The notes beneath the pieces are model-generated. The model worked only from the letters and a program-made list of their open reading frames with translations. It was not told the origin of the DNA and made no database searches. A stretch of 64,000 nucleotides of DNA from the NCBI RefSeq assembly GCF_003382275.1, contig NZ_QTJX01000004.1, forward strand, positions 167,725-231,724, read 5' to 3'. The stretch comes from Flagellimonas nanhaiensis (GTDB lineage Bacteria > Bacteroidota > Bacteroidia > Flavobacteriales > Flavobacteriaceae). A program made the translations under genes and the position numbers. This document shows positions 7,711 through 15,770 of this stretch, in pieces (the first letter of the stretch is position 1; each line of letters starts with the position of its first letter).

Positions 7711-8421
7711 ATGAACTGTATTATCATAGACGATGAAGCTGCTGCAAGGGCCATAGTGGCACAACTTTGCTCCCAAACACCAGATTTACATGCCGTAGAG
7801 GAGTTTGAAAGTGCCATTGAAGCTATCAAGTTCTTGAACCAGAATTCAATCGATTTGGTTTTTTTGGACATTCACATGCCGGGGTTTACCGGTATAGATT
7901 TCATACAGACTTTAGGAAATCCCCCTAAAATTGTGATGACTACTTCAGATACTGATTTTGCAATAGCCTCTTATGAATATGAAGCTATCGTTGATTATCT
8001 CGTAAAACCGATTACCCCAGAACGATTTGCAAAATGTGTTCAAAAGGTGAAGAACAGTATGGCGACAAAATCTCAGGCCATGGACAGTTCCGATACGGAG
8101 AACTCTGTTGGGGAAGATCTCTATATTAATATAGATAGAAGGTTGATCAAACTAAAATACAGGGAAATCCTTCTGATTGAAGCCAAGGGGGATTATATCA
8201 ATATAAAAACAGAAGCGAAGGATTACTTGGTGCACACCACCCTTAAAAAGATACATAGTAAGCTTCCGGATGAGATGTTCTTGCAAATACACCGTTCTTA
8301 CATCATCAATTTTAACAAGATTATTGATATTGAGGACAATAGTGTCCTTATTGAAAAAAATGTAATACCGATAAGCAGGTCCAACAGACCAGAGCTTATG
8401 AGGCGTCTGAATCTTCTTTGA
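7711..8421 (+). CDS. LytTR-family response regulator
   Basis: 236 residues: receiver domain (1-120) with acidic IDDE, phospho-acceptor D53 in VFLDIHMPGFTG and VKPI Lys, then a LytTR DNA-binding domain (about 138-236) with IEAKGDYINIKT and LQIHRSYIINFNKI, hallmarks of that fold. It is the only DNA-binding output of the H-NOX cluster and the last gene of the operon. LytTR proteins bind pairs of 9-10 bp direct repeats about two helical turns apart. Such pairs precede five transcription units here, starting 25 bp after this gene, so the likely regulon is the adjacent polysaccharide locus. Confidence 0.93.
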   Translation: MNCIIIDDEAAARAIVAQLCSQTPDLHAVEEFESAIEAIKFLNQNSIDLVFLDIHMPGFTGIDFIQTLGNPPKIVMTTSDTDFAIASYEYEAIVDYLVKPITPERFAKCVQKVKNSMATKSQAMDSSDTENSVGEDLYINIDRRLIKLKYREILLIEAKGDYINIKTEAKDYLVHTTLKKIHSKLPDEMFLQIHRSYIINFNKIIDIEDNSVLIEKNVIPISRSNRPELMRRLNLL

Positions 8422-8445
8422 ACCGCTTACCGTTCACAATTTCCG

Positions 8446-8513
8446 TTTCGTCTACATCTCTTTTGAATTGGACGCCTAGCCGCTCATTTTGGGGTATCTA
8501 TGAAATAACTTTG
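8446..8513 (+). promoter_or_regulatory. LytTR-type box and -7 element, site 2
   Basis: Box 1 TTTCGTCTA (8446-8454) is strong. The expected second position (8467-8475, ATTGGACGC) is degenerate. TAACTTTG, a perfect -7 element, starts at 8506, exactly 60 bp from the start of box 1, as at sites 3 and 4. It would drive the small peptide gene at 8545. Confidence 0.55.
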
Positions 8514-8544
8514 ACTCCATAGATAAACCCGTAAAGCTAGATAT

Positions 8545-8655
8545 ATGAAAGCCCTTATACTTACATTCGCCCTTAGGCTATTGATTTCTGGTCTAATGAG
8601 CATTGTCTCAGCCGTTGTGGTCTTTACTACATTATCCATAAGCGGATTGCTCTGA
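8545..8655 (+). CDS. 36-residue hydrophobic peptide
   Basis: An ATG ORF starting MKALILTFALRLLISG and ending SISGLL. It is almost wholly hydrophobic with two basic residues near the N-terminus, so a single membrane helix or short hairpin is likely. It has its own -7 element 31 bp upstream, LytTR-type box, and a strong terminator 12 bp downstream, which argues for a real monocistronic unit. Function unknown; a feedback peptide acting on the membrane glycan machinery or a toxin-like peptide are possibilities without direct evidence. Confidence 0.5.
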   Translation: MKALILTFALRLLISGLMSIVSAVVVFTTLSISGLL

Positions 8656-8667
8656 TCATGGAGAAGC

Positions 8668-8693
8668 AAAAACACCCTTCGGGGTGTTTTTTT
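8668..8693 (+). terminator. strong intrinsic terminator
   Basis: AAACACCC and GGGTGTTT pair around a TTCG tetraloop and are followed by a T-run. It closes the small-peptide unit. Confidence 0.85.
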
Positions 8694-8830
8694 AATGCGC
8701 TTGACAAGTAAAACGCTATTACAAGAGAACAAGATGTGTTGGTAATAATTTGATGCCCAGAATAGCAAAATGTACTGCGTAAGACTCATCAAGCGTTAGC
8801 GATCCAGACCTGGATCATTTTGTTGTTTTG

Positions 8831-8860
8831 AACTCCCCGACTCCTTTGGGGAGTTTTTTT
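8831..8860 (+). terminator. second intrinsic terminator, possible small RNA upstream
   Basis: AACTCCCC and GGGGAGTT pair and are followed by seven T. Between the previous terminator and this one there is no credible ORF but a perfect inverted repeat, GATCCAG/CTGGATC at 8801-8816. Two terminators in series suggest a separate short transcript of up to about 160 nt. From 8861 to 9052 nothing is seen. Confidence 0.7.
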
Positions 8861-9052
8861 GTTTATAGGCATGGGTTAATTTTGAATGAACGACCACCAC
8901 CCATCAGGTTGAATCAAACAAATTAAGATGAGAATATGACCTATTAAGGTAGTATGGACTCAATAGGCTTACCTAGAATCATAGGATAGAAAGGAAAAAT
9001 TGCTTCTGGTTTGATATGAATTAATAGGCAATATCTGAATCTCCATTCACCT

Positions 9053-11116
9053 TTATTTTGAGGCCAATTGACCTTGGAAGATAGGTTTGTTTGTAAGCAG
9101 CCATTTCACCTGAAGCCCTACTTCAGTGAATTCAAACCCTGTGGCTACCGCAGATGAAATATTGCTGTACTTCCCATATAACCCTCCTCCAAATCTTTTG
9201 GAGAATTGATGTTTGATTTGTGCTTCCATTCTAAAAATGGCTGTCTTGGGATTTTCCTCCACTTTTTGCAAGCCCGAAGCTGCATTTAACCTATATGATG
9301 TTTTATATGAGAAATTCCCTCCAATTTCAGCAAAGAATTCCCCAGCCTGGTAATTTTCTGGACTGAAATAAATCGTAGGGACTTGTTCACTGAAAGCAAT
9401 ATATTGATAGTTTACTCCCAACTTAAGGTTGGGCTTCCGGAGTACGGTATAGTACAATGAAGTAAACAATAGATCTCGTTGGTTCTCATCACTTTGTTGC
9501 GTATGCATTAACTGGGTATACCATCCCAACCCAAAATTGGTTTCAATGTTATAATTGAGACCATAGTGTTCCATTACAATTTCTCGTTCAATAAGATCGG
9601 AATTGAAGTTTTGTACTTCACGCTGATAACCAATTTCCAGATTTTGAAGTCGATATGGTTCCGTGATCATTTTAAGATTTAGTATGGGCTGCGTATATCC
9701 ATTGTCCATAAATTGGGCACGGTTCAGGCCGAGGCCGGCATGTAATTTCAACTTTGGTCTTAGACTATAGGTAAGTCCCGCTGAAACGGCATGAAGGGAG
9801 GCTTTGTTATTGGATACTGAATTTTCCGTACGTCTGTATTGATAGTTTACAGTTGATTTTAATTTGGCGGAAAGTGGAAATTCAGCCTTTGTGTTGCTGG
9901 TGTAGGCAATATTGTTGCCATTGTCAAAACTATAAGCAACAAGCTCTTCCACGAAGGGGCTATGGGAACTTTTTATTTTTTCTATTAGGGATTGGGCGTC
10001 TTTTTGATTTTCATACAATTCCAATGTCTTTTGGGCGGCCAAATAGGCCTTTTTGATATGACCCAAAGCAAAATGCGCATTGGCCTTTCCCAAGTTTCCA
10101 TCAAAAGAAGTACTATCTGAGACCAAAATGGCATCATATTGGGCCAAACTGTACTTTATGTTTCCGGTATACATTCCCAATGTGGCCTTTAGGGCCAAAA
10201 CCCAGTTTCTGTTTGGGTACTGTATAGAAAGATTGTCGATAAAGCTTCTGGCCTTAACATATTTATGGTTCCAAATAAGGGCCTGGGCATATCGTTCCAA
10301 TGTTTTTTCTTGAAGCTCCGCATCATCATTGGGTTTTAGTTTTTCTTTAGATGATAGAGCAAAGGCAAGTGCGGCCTTTTCTTTTTTACCGATGTGTTCT
10401 GCCAATGCTATGCCATTTAGCGCAACGATGGAATCTACACGCGTAACTGCCATCTTTTGATAAGCAGCCTTCGCCTTGTCCACATTTTTTGTCATTAAAT
10501 GGATATTGGCAAGTCCCAATAAGGTTTCACGGTCTTGTGGAAAATTATTCAAATTTAAATGCAAAACCTGTAGAGCATTATTGTATTTCTGGGCCATCGC
10601 CAACTTGTGGGACAATCCCAATTTGATATACTTTTTTGAAATAAGTGCACTTTTGTTGTTAGGTTTTAGACTTAGGGCTCTATCTATCCAAATTAAAGCC
10701 TCTTCGTACTTTTCAACATTACTGAGACTATTGGCATAGCCAAGTACGGCACTAAACTCTTCAGGGTGATTTTCTACCAGCTCTTCATAGAGCAATTCGG
10801 CCTCTTCATATTTTTTTGACCAAAGAAACGATTCATAATAATTGATTCTGACTTCAAAATCATTGGGTAGTTTACCAATCAATTTTCCAAAATGTTGATT
10901 GGCAATATCTGGACGACCATTGAGTCCAACAGCTCTACCATAACAGATTTGAGCCGTTCTATTATCTGGATGATTCTCTAGATAGGTTTGGAAATAAATC
11001 TCCGCTTTGGAAAAATCTCCCTTTTCAAGAAGTTGAAAACCATTTTCCATGGAATCTTGTCCGTACACTGTACAAACAAAAAGTAAACCGAGTACTGTTC
11101 TTACAATTGGGTTCAT
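9053..11116 (-). CDS. TPR-repeat protein with C-terminal YaiO-type outer-membrane beta-barrel
   Basis: 687 residues with a signal peptide ending near VYGQDS. Residues 25-390 are about ten TPR-like repeats (for example ALIWIDRALSLKPNNKSALI); the rest is rich in alternating aromatic/polar strands (VNYQYRRTENS, LNYNIETNFGLGWYTQLM) typical of a YaiO-family barrel. TPR scaffold plus barrel is also the layout of polysaccharide export porins such as PgaA, BcsC and PelB, so export of the glycan made by neighbouring genes is plausible. It is transcribed divergently from the STAS gene across a 215-bp region holding site 3. Its last residues do not end in the aromatic residue usual for barrels. Confidence 0.8.
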   Translation of the reverse strand: MNPIVRTVLGLLFVCTVYGQDSMENGFQLLEKGDFSKAEIYFQTYLENHPDNRTAQICYGRAVGLNGRPDIANQHFGKLIGKLPNDFEVRINYYESFLWSKKYEEAELLYEELVENHPEEFSAVLGYANSLSNVEKYEEALIWIDRALSLKPNNKSALISKKYIKLGLSHKLAMAQKYNNALQVLHLNLNNFPQDRETLLGLANIHLMTKNVDKAKAAYQKMAVTRVDSIVALNGIALAEHIGKKEKAALAFALSSKEKLKPNDDAELQEKTLERYAQALIWNHKYVKARSFIDNLSIQYPNRNWVLALKATLGMYTGNIKYSLAQYDAILVSDSTSFDGNLGKANAHFALGHIKKAYLAAQKTLELYENQKDAQSLIEKIKSSHSPFVEELVAYSFDNGNNIAYTSNTKAEFPLSAKLKSTVNYQYRRTENSVSNNKASLHAVSAGLTYSLRPKLKLHAGLGLNRAQFMDNGYTQPILNLKMITEPYRLQNLEIGYQREVQNFNSDLIEREIVMEHYGLNYNIETNFGLGWYTQLMHTQQSDENQRDLLFTSLYYTVLRKPNLKLGVNYQYIAFSEQVPTIYFSPENYQAGEFFAEIGGNFSYKTSYRLNAASGLQKVEENPKTAIFRMEAQIKHQFSKRFGGGLYGKYSNISSAVATGFEFTEVGLQVKWLLTNKPIFQGQLASK

Positions 11117-11222
11117 AGGTTAAGCTTTTTGATGTCTGCCAGATTACATTGGAATTGGCCGACAATTATAGGTATGGTAAAGGTACGATGGCCCTTCCCA
11201 CACCGGAAGTGCGATAAATACC

Positions 11223-11290
11223 ACTCGTCTACAGTAATCGGTGATCCATCTAGGACGGACGATTTAGAACATCAATCTAGAGGATATTTG
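11223..11290 (+). promoter_or_regulatory. LytTR-type paired boxes and -7 element, site 3
   Basis: Box 1 ACTCGTCTA (11223-11231) and box 2 ATCCATCTA (11244-11252), 21 bp apart. A -7-like GATATTTG starts at 11283, 60 bp from box 1. It precedes the STAS gene at 11332. A further ATCAATCTA lies at 11271. The divergent TPR gene may share the site. Confidence 0.6.
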
Positions 11291-11331
11291 CTTCAACAAA
11301 TCGTTTAAACTTAACTCTAAAACCTACAGTT

Positions 11332-11634
11332 ATGGCTTTACAAATTACAGAAGTAAGTGGTGTTTTTTCTGTACACGGAATACTTGACAGTTCAAATGCC
11401 AATGTTTTAAATCGACATATGAACAGGTACATTCAACCAAATAATCCTGTTATTTTAAATCTTGAAAGGGTCCAGCAAATGGATGCCACTGCGGCATACG
11501 TTCTACAACAACTTTATGCCCATGCGATGAGTTCCAATAGTATTTTGGCCATTATAGGAAGGCAGAACAAAAATTTACTTTCTGTGTTCAACAAAACCAA
11601 AACCTCTTACATCTTGAGCAATGACCGTGTCTAG
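11332..11634 (+). CDS. STAS-domain protein (anti-sigma antagonist-like)
   Basis: 100 residues, a lone STAS-like fold: beta start ITEVSGVFSVHG, helix, VILNLERVQQMDATAAYVL, and a final strand/helix pair. The phospho-Ser loop of SpoIIAA (DSSGLG) appears as DATAA, leaving a Thr in the key position, so regulation by phosphorylation is possible but not shown. No Spo-type kinase or phosphatase is nearby. The flippase gene starts inside its last codons (14-bp overlap), so the two products are made together, and the STAS protein may switch the glycan machinery as STAS domains do for transporters. Identification rests on fold-level pattern. Confidence 0.65.
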   Translation: MALQITEVSGVFSVHGILDSSNANVLNRHMNRYIQPNNPVILNLERVQQMDATAAYVLQQLYAHAMSSNSILAIIGRQNKNLLSVFNKTKTSYILSNDRV

Positions 11635-12850
11635 TATTACCTTAAAAAGAATTTCGCCCCAACAGCTTTTTATGATAAGTGTGTTGGTGGTCAACGCAGG
11701 AAATTATCTCTACAATTTGCTGTTGGGGCGTTTCCTGGGACCAGAAGTGTTTGCTGAAGCAGCACTTTTGGTCACTTTGCTGTTGGTTTTGTCCTTTTTG
11801 GGAATGACTTTTCAATTGGCAATGGCCAAGTTTACGGCACAATTACCATCAAATCAGTGGGAAGCCTTTAGGGCTAGAATCAATAAATATGCCCTTTTGT
11901 TAGGTTGTGCCATGGGAGCCTTGTTGGTCTTTGGTGCACCTGCCCTACAACAATTGTTTCATACTGAGAGCGCCTTCATGTTCAGGATTTTTGGTATTGG
12001 TGTTCCCATTTATTTTCTGATGAGTGTAAACCGTGGGCAATTCCAGGGCGAGGAGGATTATGCCAAGCTCTCCCTTTCATACCAATTGGAAATGTGGGGG
12101 CGCTTAATCATTACCTTTTTGGTCTTGGTCTTGTTCGGCAAAGAGTATGGCACTTTGGTAGCCATTGGTATTGTAGCATCGCTCTTTTTGGGGCTTTTTC
12201 CAATGAAAAGGATAAATCTCGGATTACGTGATATCATCAAGATCGATAAGCATAATCTTGATCTAGTCAAGAAATTTATGTGGATAACAGCCTGCTACGA
12301 ATTGACCCAAATCATCATTAACAATAGTGATATACTATTGGTGAAGCATTTTTTTAGTCCCGAAGAAGCTGGACTGTATGCTTCATTGGCATTGATTGGT
12401 AGGGTGGTCTACTTTGTAGCCTGGATGTTTGTAATGCTACTTTTGCCTACTGTAGTAAAGCTAAAAAAGAACGGCGAAGAGACTTCTCCGGTTCTTTTTA
12501 AATATGTGGGTTATATAAGCATGCTTTCCAGTGTAATTGTCCTGGCGTGTGCCATTTTCCCAAAGTTGATCATTACCATACTTTTTGGAGAAGCTTACGT
12601 GGGTATGGCAGGTCTATTGTGGCAGTATGCTTTGGCTACGTCCTTATTTGCCATTGCCAATATCTTTACCTACTACTTTTTGTCCTTGGAGAAGTATACT
12701 CCTATTTGGTTTTCGGCAATCTTTGGGGTATCACAAATAGTTCTTGTCATCTTTTTCCATAGCAGTCTTGCATTTGTGGTACAGCTTCAGATTGTGGTAA
12801 TGTTGGCTTTGTTGGTGACACAACTACTTTATTTTGTTGCAAATCGTTGA
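11621..12850 (+). CDS. polysaccharide flippase (Wzx/MOP superfamily)
   Basis: 409 residues with about 12 hydrophobic segments and the N-terminal NAGNYLYNLLLGRFLGPEVF, the GRxLGPxxFG-type signature of oligosaccharide flippases. These proteins move lipid-linked sugar repeat units across the inner membrane. Slightly shorter than usual (420-500). It starts within the STAS gene and is followed 117 bp later by a glycosyltransferase with its own regulatory site. No Wzy polymerase is recognised next to it; the 1028-residue membrane protein at 16991 might supply a membrane transferase or polymerase step. Confidence 0.85.
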   Translation: MTVSSITLKRISPQQLFMISVLVVNAGNYLYNLLLGRFLGPEVFAEAALLVTLLLVLSFLGMTFQLAMAKFTAQLPSNQWEAFRARINKYALLLGCAMGALLVFGAPALQQLFHTESAFMFRIFGIGVPIYFLMSVNRGQFQGEEDYAKLSLSYQLEMWGRLIITFLVLVLFGKEYGTLVAIGIVASLFLGLFPMKRINLGLRDIIKIDKHNLDLVKKFMWITACYELTQIIINNSDILLVKHFFSPEEAGLYASLALIGRVVYFVAWMFVMLLLPTVVKLKKNGEETSPVLFKYVGYISMLSSVIVLACAIFPKLIITILFGEAYVGMAGLLWQYALATSLFAIANIFTYYFLSLEKYTPIWFSAIFGVSQIVLVIFFHSSLAFVVQLQIVVMLALLVTQLLYFVANR

Positions 12851-12875
12851 ACTAGATTATCGCTAGAGCCTTTCC

Positions 12876-12943
12876 ATTCGTCTATACTTGTTTGCCAACC
12901 ATCATCCATATCCACTTTTTGAATCGGGTTTGAAAGAAATTTG
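12876..12943 (+). promoter_or_regulatory. LytTR-type paired boxes and -7 element, site 4
   Basis: Box 1 ATTCGTCTA (12876-12884), preceded by CC, is close to the AlgR core. Box 2 at +21 reads AACCATCAT (CATC core kept). A -7-like GAAATTTG starts at 12936, 60 bp from box 1. The GT4 gene starts at 12968. Confidence 0.55.
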
Positions 12944-12967
12944 AAATAGAAAATTAAACTTAACCTC

Positions 12968-14203
12968 ATGAAACTAGCAATTGTTACGGCGTATCCGCCA
13001 AGTAAAGTTACCTTAACAGAGTACGGATATCATTTGGTAAAACACTTTAGACTTCAGGAAGAAGTCAGTGAGATAATATTGCTGACGGATAAGACCGATG
13101 CTCCAAAAGATTTGGATTTTAAACAAAATGGCTGTCCAATTACCGTCAAGGAGTGTTGGAGCTTCAATAGCTATAAAAACCTGTTTAAAATCGTAAAAAC
13201 CATCAGGGATGAGCAACCAGATGCGGTATTGTTCAACCTTCAGTTTTTGAAGTTTGGGGATAAAAAAATCCCCGCTGCACTTGGACTGTTGTTGCCTTTT
13301 ATTTGCAGATTGATGAAGATACCTACAATTTCATTGCTTCATAACATTTTGGAGCAAGTGGATTTGGAAAATGCTGGGATTACCAACAATGGAATCCTTC
13401 AGAAAGTCTACAACTTCATTGGAAGTTCACTCACACGTTTTGTTTTGGCATCCAACGTACTGGCGGTGACAATAAGCAAATACAAAACCATTCTTGAGAA
13501 AAAATATAAGGCCAGAAACGTGGCGCTGGTGCCCCATGGTTCTTTTGAGACCCCGCCCCAACCAGATTACAGTTTGCCCGAAGGACCTCTTCAAGTGATG
13601 GCTTTCGGTAAGTTTGGAACCTACAAGAAGGTAGAATGCTTAATTGAAGCTGTCGAACACGTACGTCTAAGAACAGACCTCGACATAGAAATTGTAATCG
13701 CGGGAACCGATAGCCCAAACACGCCTGGTTATTTGGAAGATGTAAAAGAAAAGTATAAAGAAGTGGCGCAACTCAGATTCACGGGATATGTTGCTGAAGA
13801 GGATGTTCCAAAAATCTTTGGTGAGAGCGCAATGGTTGTGTTTCCCTACACTTCCACCACCGGAAGCTCAGGTGTGCTGCACCAAGCTGGAAGTTATGGC
13901 AAAGCTGTAGTATTGCCCGATTTGGGAGATTTAGGGATATTGGTTAGGGAAGAAGGGTACCAAGGAGAGTTTTTTGAGCCAGGGGACATTAAATCTTTGG
14001 CCAATGCCATAGAAACCATATTGATCAACCCAGACCACAGGATACATTTGGGCATACAGAACTACAAGGCGGCCTGCTCGTTGCCAATGTCCAAAATCGT
14101 GGAAATGTACATCGATTACTTCAAGGCCATTCAATTAGCGAATATTTCTAAAAAATCAATGGATTTGATTGGACATCCCAAAATAAAGTCCACTACAATT
14201 TAG
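12968..14203 (+). CDS. GT4-type glycosyltransferase (GT-B fold)
   Basis: 411 residues. The N-terminal Rossmann half begins AIVTAYPPSKVTLTEYGYHL; the C-terminal half has AFGKFGTYKKVECLIEA, IVIAGTDSPNTPGYL and the nucleotide-sugar segment SGVLHQAGSYGKAVVLPDLG, the usual layout of family 4 transferases, although the EX7E motif is imperfect (first Glu not evident). It is probably a soluble or peripheral enzyme adding sugar to a lipid-linked intermediate on the cytoplasmic face. It has its own predicted LytTR site and is convergent with the glycoside hydrolase gene. Donor and acceptor are unknown. Confidence 0.85.
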   Translation: MKLAIVTAYPPSKVTLTEYGYHLVKHFRLQEEVSEIILLTDKTDAPKDLDFKQNGCPITVKECWSFNSYKNLFKIVKTIRDEQPDAVLFNLQFLKFGDKKIPAALGLLLPFICRLMKIPTISLLHNILEQVDLENAGITNNGILQKVYNFIGSSLTRFVLASNVLAVTISKYKTILEKKYKARNVALVPHGSFETPPQPDYSLPEGPLQVMAFGKFGTYKKVECLIEAVEHVRLRTDLDIEIVIAGTDSPNTPGYLEDVKEKYKEVAQLRFTGYVAEEDVPKIFGESAMVVFPYTSTTGSSGVLHQAGSYGKAVVLPDLGDLGILVREEGYQGEFFEPGDIKSLANAIETILINPDHRIHLGIQNYKAACSLPMSKIVEMYIDYFKAIQLANISKKSMDLIGHPKIKSTTI

Positions 14204-14237
14204 GTTTTTAGGTTAAGTGCGGAAATGGGGATAATTC

Positions 14238-15770
14238 TTAATTGTCCCCTTTTCCATTTTTTATGATAACGTCGTATGCTGGTTTTTTCTCTCCTTTGTT
14301 GTTCAGTAAACCAAAACGTTTTTGATAAGCTTTTCGCCAGGGCAATTTACCTACTACACTATTGGGAATATGATCAAAGTCGTGCAAGGTCCAGATAAAG
14401 AACGGAAGCTGCTCCTTGTTCAAAAATGTCTGAATATTAGAATGATATTTAGCTTGACCGCTTTGGGAACCCAAGAAGAGATTCCAAAAACCGCTATAGC
14501 TTGATTTACCATATTCCTGAAGCACTATGGGTTTATCTACATTCTCCTTAAGTTTTGAATAACGAGCAGGGAGTTCTTCAGCATCTTCGTAATAATGGAA
14601 CGAAACAAAATCCACATATTCGGAAAGATGGGTTGCGGCTCCAGGATTAGACCAACCTATGGTAATGGGATGTGAGGCATCCCACTCTCGTATTTGCTGG
14701 ACCATTTCTGTCAACCATGCTTTGACCAATGTTTCGCTTCTTTGTTCAAAATCAAGGTCAGGTTCATTTTTAATATCCCAACCCAACAATGAAGAATGGT
14801 CTTTTAAATGGGTGACCAACTGTTCAGCATGTCTATGGGTTAAAGTCCAATCTGAAATGCTGTAGTTCCCATAAAAATCGAAAAGAGTGATCAAAACTTT
14901 CAAATTGTGCTCTTGGGCAATATCCAGTAATGTGGATAGTTGTTCCAGATATTCGTTTTTGAGGTTGGCCCCACCTGAAGCTTCGTACGGAACAAAGATT
15001 CTTATGGCGTTCATATCCATTTTCTCCAACAGCGCAAAATCTGTTTTAATGGCCTGTTCGTTGAATTGATCGCCAAACATATTCCATGCTTGTTCCTTGG
15101 GGTAATAATTGATTCCTTTTAAACCTTGAACGGGTATATCTTCAGTTTTATCCAGTACGGATACAGGTAAATGTTCGCTAGAAACTTTTATCAACTGTCT
15201 AATTCGCCAAAAACCATCTTCCAGTAGCATAATGACTTTATAGGTACTCTTACTTTTTTTGGCATGAATAAAATTTCCGGACTCGTATACTTGGTCATAC
15301 TGCTCTACATTATGATCAGTTAGTACAACCAATTTTCCATCAAGACTATAAAACTCCAATGTGGGGTGATGCAAAAGGGTAGTGCTTTTGGTTTGAATAT
15401 CTATCGATTTATTATGTTCCAATAGCTCCAGAAGACTGGAACGGGCATCTTGGGTATAGTAATCTGCAATACCATCATAAACATAATTGTTCAATGCCAG
15501 GTTTTTTGCGTACCATGCTCCCAAATAGTCTTTTTCCAAATCAACCAAGGTCTGCTTTTCCATTTTTCGACCCTTTTGCTTTTCAAGAGTCCATTTAATT
15601 TTGGGCTGGTATATCATTTCCAAATCTTGACCAATATGAAGCATGGAAGATTTGTCCGCCCCAGTATTTAAAAAACTCCAAGCAGCGGCGATTCCATAGA
15701 TGATGACCGCATTAATTGCCAAAAAACTAATGACCAACATGGCCCTGTATATGTTCTTCTTATGGATCAT
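14238..15770 (-). CDS. membrane-anchored clan GH-A glycoside hydrolase with NTF2-like domain
   Basis: 510 residues. One N-terminal membrane segment (about 10-30), an NTF2-like region (about 70-200) and a TIM-barrel hydrolase (about 210-500). The acid/base Glu is in WDIKNEPDLDF and the nucleophile Glu in IVLQEYGKSSYSG, the GH5-like NEP and EYG pattern. It starts 4 bp inside the end of the lipoprotein gene, so it is the third gene of the 20077-14238 operon. Hydrolases within polysaccharide operons (for example PslG in Pseudomonas) trim or release the chain; this role is inferred. Linkage specificity cannot be told. Confidence 0.83.
   Translation of the reverse strand: MIHKKNIYRAMLVISFLAINAVIIYGIAAAWSFLNTGADKSSMLHIGQDLEMIYQPKIKWTLEKQKGRKMEKQTLVDLEKDYLGAWYAKNLALNNYVYDGIADYYTQDARSSLLELLEHNKSIDIQTKSTTLLHHPTLEFYSLDGKLVVLTDHNVEQYDQVYESGNFIHAKKSKSTYKVIMLLEDGFWRIRQLIKVSSEHLPVSVLDKTEDIPVQGLKGINYYPKEQAWNMFGDQFNEQAIKTDFALLEKMDMNAIRIFVPYEASGGANLKNEYLEQLSTLLDIAQEHNLKVLITLFDFYGNYSISDWTLTHRHAEQLVTHLKDHSSLLGWDIKNEPDLDFEQRSETLVKAWLTEMVQQIREWDASHPITIGWSNPGAATHLSEYVDFVSFHYYEDAEELPARYSKLKENVDKPIVLQEYGKSSYSGFWNLFLGSQSGQAKYHSNIQTFLNKEQLPFFIWTLHDFDHIPNSVVGKLPWRKAYQKRFGLLNNKGEKKPAYDVIIKNGKGDN

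Noticed and set aside
8764..8808. Very short ORFs between the two terminators
   Set aside because: Fewer than 15 codons with no ribosome-binding context; an RNA is a better reading.
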